In this document: piece after piece, positions 5,889 through 9,498 of the stretch
Numbering within the stretch: position 1 is the stretch's first letter
How the letters are laid out: each line of letters starts with the position of its first letter
From: Bacteroidota bacterium
GTDB lineage: Bacteria; Bacteroidota; Bacteroidia; Flavobacteriales; Weeksellaceae
Length of the DNA: 9,498 bases
Direction: 5' to 3'
Assembly: GCA_023388015.1 (NCBI GenBank)
Contig: JAEWHB010000217.1
Span: forward strand, 1-9,498
Program-made: the position numbers and the translations under genes
The notes under the pieces: generated by a model
Seen by the model: the letters and a program-made list of their open reading frames with translations, nothing else
Told to the model about the DNA's origin: nothing
The model's database searches: none

Positions 5889-8687
5889 ATGAAATTTATT
5901 CCCCTGAACCTTTTACCTCTTTTTATCATGCTGCTTTCCCTCAACCTTTCTGCTCAGGAAAGATTTACCATTACCGGAACGGCCATTGACGAATTCCTGC
6001 AAACGCCGGTGGAAGCAGCAACTGTTTATCTTTCGCTGAAAAAGGACTCAACCGTTGTGGATTATTCGCTTACCGACGTGGATGGTAAGTTCCGAATAGA
6101 ACTAAGAAAGATTGAAGAACCGGTCTTTTTTAGCATTAATGATGATTTGAGTGGCGAATATCGAATTGATTTCGAGTCATTTACAGAAAACAAAGATTTA
6201 GGAAAAGTTGAACTTAAAACCGTAATCAGTCTCGGCGAAGCTGTGGTAACAGGTTCGGCACCGCCTATTCGTATAAAATCAGATACATTGGAGTTCAATG
6301 CTTCGTCTTTTAAAGTGCGTCCCGATGCCAATGTGGAAACGCTTCTGAAACAGCTTCCCGGAGTGGAAATTGACGAAGATGGAAAAATCACCGTCAATGG
6401 AAAAGAGGTAAATCAGATTTTGGTAAACGGAAAACCGTTTTTTGATAAAGATGGGAAAATTGCTTTGCAAAACCTTCCGGCAAACATCATCAATAAAGTT
6501 CAGGTTACTGACACCAAAACCAAAAAAGAAGAAATTTCGGGCGATAAAGCCAGCGGGAATAATTCCAGTATCAACCTGACCATTGACGAAGACAAAAACA
6601 AAGGTGTGATGCTCAAAGCCATGGCCGGATACGGAACCGACGAACGTTACGAAAGCAGCCTAATGCTCAATTATTTCAAAGGCGATGCACGACTCAGCAT
6701 TTTAGGTTCGTCCAACAACATCAATTCGGTGGGATTTTCTATGAACGATATTTTTGATAATATGTCGGGCGGAAGAAACCGATCGGTTTGGATGACCGAT
6801 TCAGGTTCTTTCAATATAAACGGAATTAATTTTGGTGGTTCCGGAAGTGGAATTACCCGTTCAGATATCGGCGGAATCAATTATTCTGATTCATGGGCCG
6901 ATGACGATATCGAATTCAACGGAAGTTATTTTTATACCGGTTCGGACACAAAAAACAACAACCGGACGGTTCAACAAAATCTTTTGCCTGACAATACTTT
7001 CACGACCGAATCCACTTCGTCTTCCCGAAATCAATCCTTTAATCATAATTTCACCACCAATTTCGAAGTGAAAATCGATTCGACTTCCAGCGTATGGATT
7101 GAACCGGGATTTGCTTTTAACAAAACCAAATCGGAAAGTATTTTTGATAAATTTTCGGTAAATGAACAAGGTGATTTGCTTAACGAAAGCAATGGTAGCA
7201 CAAATGACGAACAAACCAAACAAAGCTTCAGCAACAGTATTAATTATTTTAAAAAATTTGCCAATAAAACCCGTTTGAACCTTGAATTCTCCAATTCAAA
7301 TTCGAGAAATAAAGCAGATGCGTTTAATGTTTCCAATACCTATTTTTATCAGTCAGGTGATGCAGATGACATCCGGAATCAGTACAAACAAGACCGAAAT
7401 AAAGAAGATGAATTTACCTTCAATTTGGAATATGAAATTCCGGTAATGGATTCTGCCAATCTTGCTTTGGGTGTGGATTATGAAATTAAAAATAGAACGA
7501 ATAATACCTATGCTTTTGATTATGACGAAGTTTTTCAGGATTATCTGGCGTTGAATGACATTCTGAGCTTTGAACTTTCTTCAGATTTCACGGAATTAAG
7601 CCCTTATGCGAGTTATAAAATTCGTAAAAACAAATTCAATGCATCATTTATGACAGGTGTTTCCGTATTGTCACAAAAAAACCGTGGAAATTATCTTTCG
7701 CAAGATTATTTTCTGAAACAGGATTATGTACTGCCAACATTTTCTGCCAATTTGAATTTCCGATTCAGCAGAGGAAAATCGATTTACCTTAATTATGATT
7801 ACGACACAAATTTAGCTTCGGCACAACAACTTCTGCCGATTGAAAACCTTTCCGATCCGCTGAATATTTACGTTGGAAATCCCGATTTGAGCCCAAATAA
7901 AGTACACAATATTTATTTTGGGTTTAATAATTTCAATTTCCAGACAAGAACCGGTTATAATATTTATTTCGGAGGAAATTACAACGAAACAGGAATCACG
8001 AATTACAGAATAATTGACGAGGATTTCGTAACGACTTCGACTTATCGGAATGTTCATGGAAACTACAATCTTTGGTCGGGTATTAACGGAAATAAATCCT
8101 TCTCAAAAGGAAGAAGTAAATTCCGTTTGGGCGGTGGAATCGGTTTTAATCATTCCAATAATAAAGGTTTTGTGGATGGAGAGGAGTTTATTTCGCGCAG
8201 CTACAGTCTTTCGCCACGTGTGAATTTCAACTGGGATTTGGGGGAAGTTCTTACCATCAATCCAAGCTACAATCTACGTTATCAGTTCACGGATTATGAA
8301 AATTACCGACTAGATAATTCGACCAATATTATTCATACAGCCAAACTAACCACCACGAATTATTGGCCCAAGAATTTCGTATTTGGAAACGATTTCAGTT
8401 ACACTTATAATTCCAATATCGCAGACGGATTTAAAAAAGATTTCTTTTTGTGGAACACAAGTTTGGCGTATAATTTCTGGAAAGACCAACTGACTTTTAA
8501 AGTAAAAGTTTATGATATCCTGAATCAGAATACGGGCGACCGCCGAACTATTTCAGATACGTTTATTTCGGATGTTCAGAACGATGTCTTGAAGCGTTAT
8601 GTAATGTTTTCACTCGGATTTAAACTGGATAAATTCGGCGGAAAAAATGAGCGAAGAAGAGGTTCGCGTATGATGATTTGGGATTAA
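5889..8687 (+). CDS. Outer membrane beta-barrel protein (CarboxypepD_reg + TonB plug + OMP_b-brl_3)
   Basis: A 932-residue predicted outer membrane protein resembling a TonB-dependent receptor. Residues 1-23 are a signal peptide (MKFIPLNLLPLFIMLLSLNL, then SAQ). A carboxypeptidase-regulatory-like beta domain spans about 25-112 (ITGTAIDEFLQTPVEAATVY, DVDGKFRIE). The plug domain spans about 125-232, with the family pattern ETLLKQLPGVEIDEDGKITV, then ILVNGKPFF and LQNLPANIINKVQV. The remaining 700 residues alternate polar and aromatic residues as in a large barrel, rich in Asn and Tyr, matching the OMP_b-brl_3 family. The protein ends in a polar Arg-rich tail and Trp-Asp. The ATG at 5889 is preferred over a TTG at 5865 in the same frame because the signal peptide begins there. 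The substrate is unknown: no SusD-like partner is adjacent. The gene is divergent from the toxin-antitoxin operon and shares a 161-base regulatory region with it. Confidence 0.88.
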   Translation: MKFIPLNLLPLFIMLLSLNLSAQERFTITGTAIDEFLQTPVEAATVYLSLKKDSTVVDYSLTDVDGKFRIELRKIEEPVFFSINDDLSGEYRIDFESFTENKDLGKVELKTVISLGEAVVTGSAPPIRIKSDTLEFNASSFKVRPDANVETLLKQLPGVEIDEDGKITVNGKEVNQILVNGKPFFDKDGKIALQNLPANIINKVQVTDTKTKKEEISGDKASGNNSSINLTIDEDKNKGVMLKAMAGYGTDERYESSLMLNYFKGDARLSILGSSNNINSVGFSMNDIFDNMSGGRNRSVWMTDSGSFNINGINFGGSGSGITRSDIGGINYSDSWADDDIEFNGSYFYTGSDTKNNNRTVQQNLLPDNTFTTESTSSSRNQSFNHNFTTNFEVKIDSTSSVWIEPGFAFNKTKSESIFDKFSVNEQGDLLNESNGSTNDEQTKQSFSNSINYFKKFANKTRLNLEFSNSNSRNKADAFNVSNTYFYQSGDADDIRNQYKQDRNKEDEFTFNLEYEIPVMDSANLALGVDYEIKNRTNNTYAFDYDEVFQDYLALNDILSFELSSDFTELSPYASYKIRKNKFNASFMTGVSVLSQKNRGNYLSQDYFLKQDYVLPTFSANLNFRFSRGKSIYLNYDYDTNLASAQQLLPIENLSDPLNIYVGNPDLSPNKVHNIYFGFNNFNFQTRTGYNIYFGGNYNETGITNYRIIDEDFVTTSTYRNVHGNYNLWSGINGNKSFSKGRSKFRLGGGIGFNHSNNKGFVDGEEFISRSYSLSPRVNFNWDLGEVLTINPSYNLRYQFTDYENYRLDNSTNIIHTAKLTTTNYWPKNFVFGNDFSYTYNSNIADGFKKDFFLWNTSLAYNFWKDQLTFKVKVYDILNQNTGDRRTISDTFISDVQNDVLKRYVMFSLGFKLDKFGGKNERRRGSRMMIWD

Positions 8688-8721
8688 TCCCGGACGTTAA
8701 GGGTTGATATTAAAATCAAGA

Positions 8722-8756
8722 TTTGTCCCGTAGGGACAGATTGTGGGTAGAAAATA
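8722..8756. repeat. Short hairpin repeat, copy 1
   Basis: TGTCCC (8724-8729), loop GTA, GGGACA (8733-8738), extended by a T-G wobble and a T-A pair to 8722-8740. A tail, GATTGTGGGTAGAAAATA, follows. No T-run follows the stem, so it is not a standard terminator. I recall similar TCCC-TA-GGGA elements with a GGTAGAAA tail between genes in Bacteroidota genomes; a REP-like dispersed repeat is the best reading. Confidence 0.6.
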
Positions 8757-8774
8757 TAGAATAATTAATAATTT

Positions 8775-8789
8775 CATCCCATAGGGATG
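8775..8789. repeat. Short hairpin repeat, copy 2
   Basis: CATCCC (8775-8780), loop ATA, GGGATG (8784-8789): a 6-bp stem with the same design as copy 1. Compared with copy 1, two base pairs are changed on both sides (T-A to C-G and G-C to A-T), so pairing is kept. A second small inverted repeat with a T-run as its loop (TGGTT, TTTTT, AACCA) follows at 8792-8806. Confidence 0.55.
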
Positions 8790-8904
8790 TTTGGTTTTTT
8801 TAACCACATAGTTTCAAAAATTTTGAGTGAATTAAGTTTTCGCAGACTGCTTGTACAGGGTAGGAATGAGTATTAAATTATCCAGACTGGCAGTGCCTAA
8901 GTAC

Positions 8905-8935
8905 TTGTCCCGCAGAAACAGATCGTAGGTAGAAT
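8905..8935. repeat. Short hairpin repeat, decayed copy 3
   Basis: Aligned with copy 1 from TTGTCCCG onward, 25 of the first 30 bases are identical and all five differences are transitions. The right arm GGGAC has become GAAAC, so the hairpin no longer forms, while the GGTAGAA tail is intact. Shared stem and tail show that the repeat unit is about 30-35 bases, larger than the palindrome alone. Confidence 0.5.
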
Positions 8936-8945
8936 AGTTTATCAT

Positions 8946-8977
8946 CCAACATCCATCACCCCGCACCAACATCCATC
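8946..8977. repeat. 12-bp direct repeat abutting the dacB-like stop codon
   Basis: CCAACATCCATC occurs at 8946-8957 and 8966-8977, a period of 20 bp. The second copy ends immediately before the stop codon of the minus-strand gene (8978-8980). Function unknown. Confidence 0.5.
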
Positions 8978-9498
8978 TCAATAATTATCCCTCACATATT
9001 CCAGCAGCTTTTGCGTTTGCTGCCGAACCTGCCAGTTTTCTTTTTGATAATGATTGTTCATGATGCTGAAAATCAAAATCTTACCTGATTTTGTCTTCAC
9101 ATAACCACTTAAACAATAATTGTTTGAAAGCGTCCCCGATTTAGCATAAACATAAGGCGTTTTGCCACCATAATTTCCTTTGAGTGTTCCGGTGCGACCG
9201 CCTATGGCAAAGATCTTGAAAAGCCGTTCCTCTGGGAATTCTGTATAAAGTTTGTCAAGTACAAAAACCATATCCTGAGGCGAGAAAAGATTGTAGCGAG
9301 AAAGTCCGGAGCCATCTACCCAAACGGGATCCTGCGGAAATCCTTTCAAGAATCTCGACTTCATATAATTCACCGCTTTTTCGGTGCTCATCGAGCCGGA
9401 AACCTGAGCGGAAACCATCAGTAGAATTTGTTCGGCCAAAAAATTATCGCTCACTTCCATCATTCGTTTGTAAACCAAATCAGACGGAAGGCTGAAAA
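8978..9498 (-). CDS. dacB: D-alanyl-D-alanine carboxypeptidase/PBP4 family, C-terminal part
   Basis: The last 172 residues of a peptidase-S13 (PBP4, DacB-type) protein; the frame stays open to the right edge, so the start lies outside. These periplasmic enzymes remove the terminal D-Ala from, or cut cross-links in, peptidoglycan. Counted from the first complete codon at 9496, the second active-site motif Ser-Asp-Asn is at 16-18 (VSDNFLAEQ), VDGSGLSRYN at 60-69, and the third motif is Lys-Ser-Gly-Thr at 119-122 (AKSGTLSNNY) in place of the more usual KTG. GRTGTLKGNY at 100-109 is also typical. The catalytic SxxK would be upstream of the window. The TTG at 9478 is not the start: the frame continues as FSLPSDLVYKRMM. 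The gene converges on the barrel gene; nothing in the window links their functions beyond the envelope. The gene symbol is by family; paralogues cannot be separated. Confidence 0.85.
   Translation of the reverse strand, partial: FSLPSDLVYKRMMEVSDNFLAEQILLMVSAQVSGSMSTEKAVNYMKSRFLKGFPQDPVWVDGSGLSRYNLFSPQDMVFVLDKLYTEFPEERLFKIFAIGGRTGTLKGNYGGKTPYVYAKSGTLSNNYCLSGYVKTKSGKILIFSIMNNHYQKENWQVRQQTQKLLEYVRDNY

Larger units (their letters stand above)
8688..8977. other. Non-coding region between convergent genes
   Basis: These 290 bases lie between the barrel gene and the dacB-like gene, which converge. No credible ORF is seen. The region holds the three hairpin-repeat copies, two small mirrored elements with the core CAGACTG (8842-8850 and 8882-8890), and a 12-bp direct repeat CCAACATCCATC (8946-8957, 8966-8977). 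No classic stem-plus-T-run terminator was found for either gene, so the hairpin repeats may serve in that role. Confidence 0.6.

Noticed and set aside
6891..7223. Minus-strand ORF of 110 codons inside the barrel gene
   Set aside because: No recognisable motif, and it lies entirely within a gene whose frame is well supported.
8792..8806. TGGTT-TTTTT-AACCA as a rho-independent terminator
   Set aside because: The T-run is in the loop rather than after the stem, and the stem is only 5 bp.
8688..8977. CRISPR array in the repeat-containing intergenic region
   Set aside because: Copies are unevenly spaced (51 and about 131 bp between centres), diverged and without uniform spacers; no cas genes nearby.
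9476..9478. TTG at 9478 as the start of the dacB-like gene
   Set aside because: The frame continues to the window edge, and PBP4 proteins need the SxxK motif far upstream.

Overview
The window looks like chromosomal DNA from a member of the Bacteroidota, most likely the Flavobacteriia. The evidence is a type IX secretion (T9SS) C-terminal sorting domain, a CarboxypepD-regulatory/TonB-plug/OMP_b-brl_3 outer membrane barrel, a TPR-transmembrane-HTH regulator of the type common in this phylum, AT-rich DNA, starts without clear Shine-Dalgarno sequences, and several exact matches to the Bacteroidota -7 promoter motif TAnnTTTG. No tRNA, rRNA, CRISPR array or insertion sequence is visible.

Layout. 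(1) Bases 1-1406 (+): the 3' part of a gene for a membrane-anchored TPR regulator with a LuxR-like HTH; it is open at the left edge. (2) 1510-3816 (+): a secreted Asp-box/BNR beta-propeller protein with a T9SS sorting tail, followed by a strong rho-independent terminator (3847-3884). (3) 3944-5056 (+): lpxB of lipid A synthesis, with its own -7 promoter motif and a small leader hairpin. (4) 5057-5727 (-): a type II toxin-antitoxin pair, a ribbon-helix-helix antitoxin followed by a PIN-domain toxin with an ATGA overlap. The toxin stop codon directly abuts the lpxB stop codon. (5) 5728-5888: a compact divergent regulatory region holding two similar TACGTA-centred palindromes, a third inverted repeat, opposed -7 motifs and an 11-bp-period direct repeat. 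(6) 5889-8687 (+): a large outer membrane barrel protein. (7) 8688-8977: non-coding DNA between convergent genes, with a family of short hairpin repeats. (8) 8978-9498 (-): the 3' part of a dacB-like PBP4 D-Ala-D-Ala carboxypeptidase gene, open at the right edge.

Most genes concern the cell envelope: lipid A synthesis, outer membrane barrel, T9SS cargo and peptidoglycan carboxypeptidase. They do not form one operon; terminators, private promoters and strand switches separate them. The toxin-antitoxin cassette is the clearest accessory element. No wholly new multi-gene system is evident. The least explained signals are the twin operators of the toxin-antitoxin pair, the PhoB-box-like repeat before the barrel gene, and the covarying hairpin repeats near 8.7-8.9 kb.
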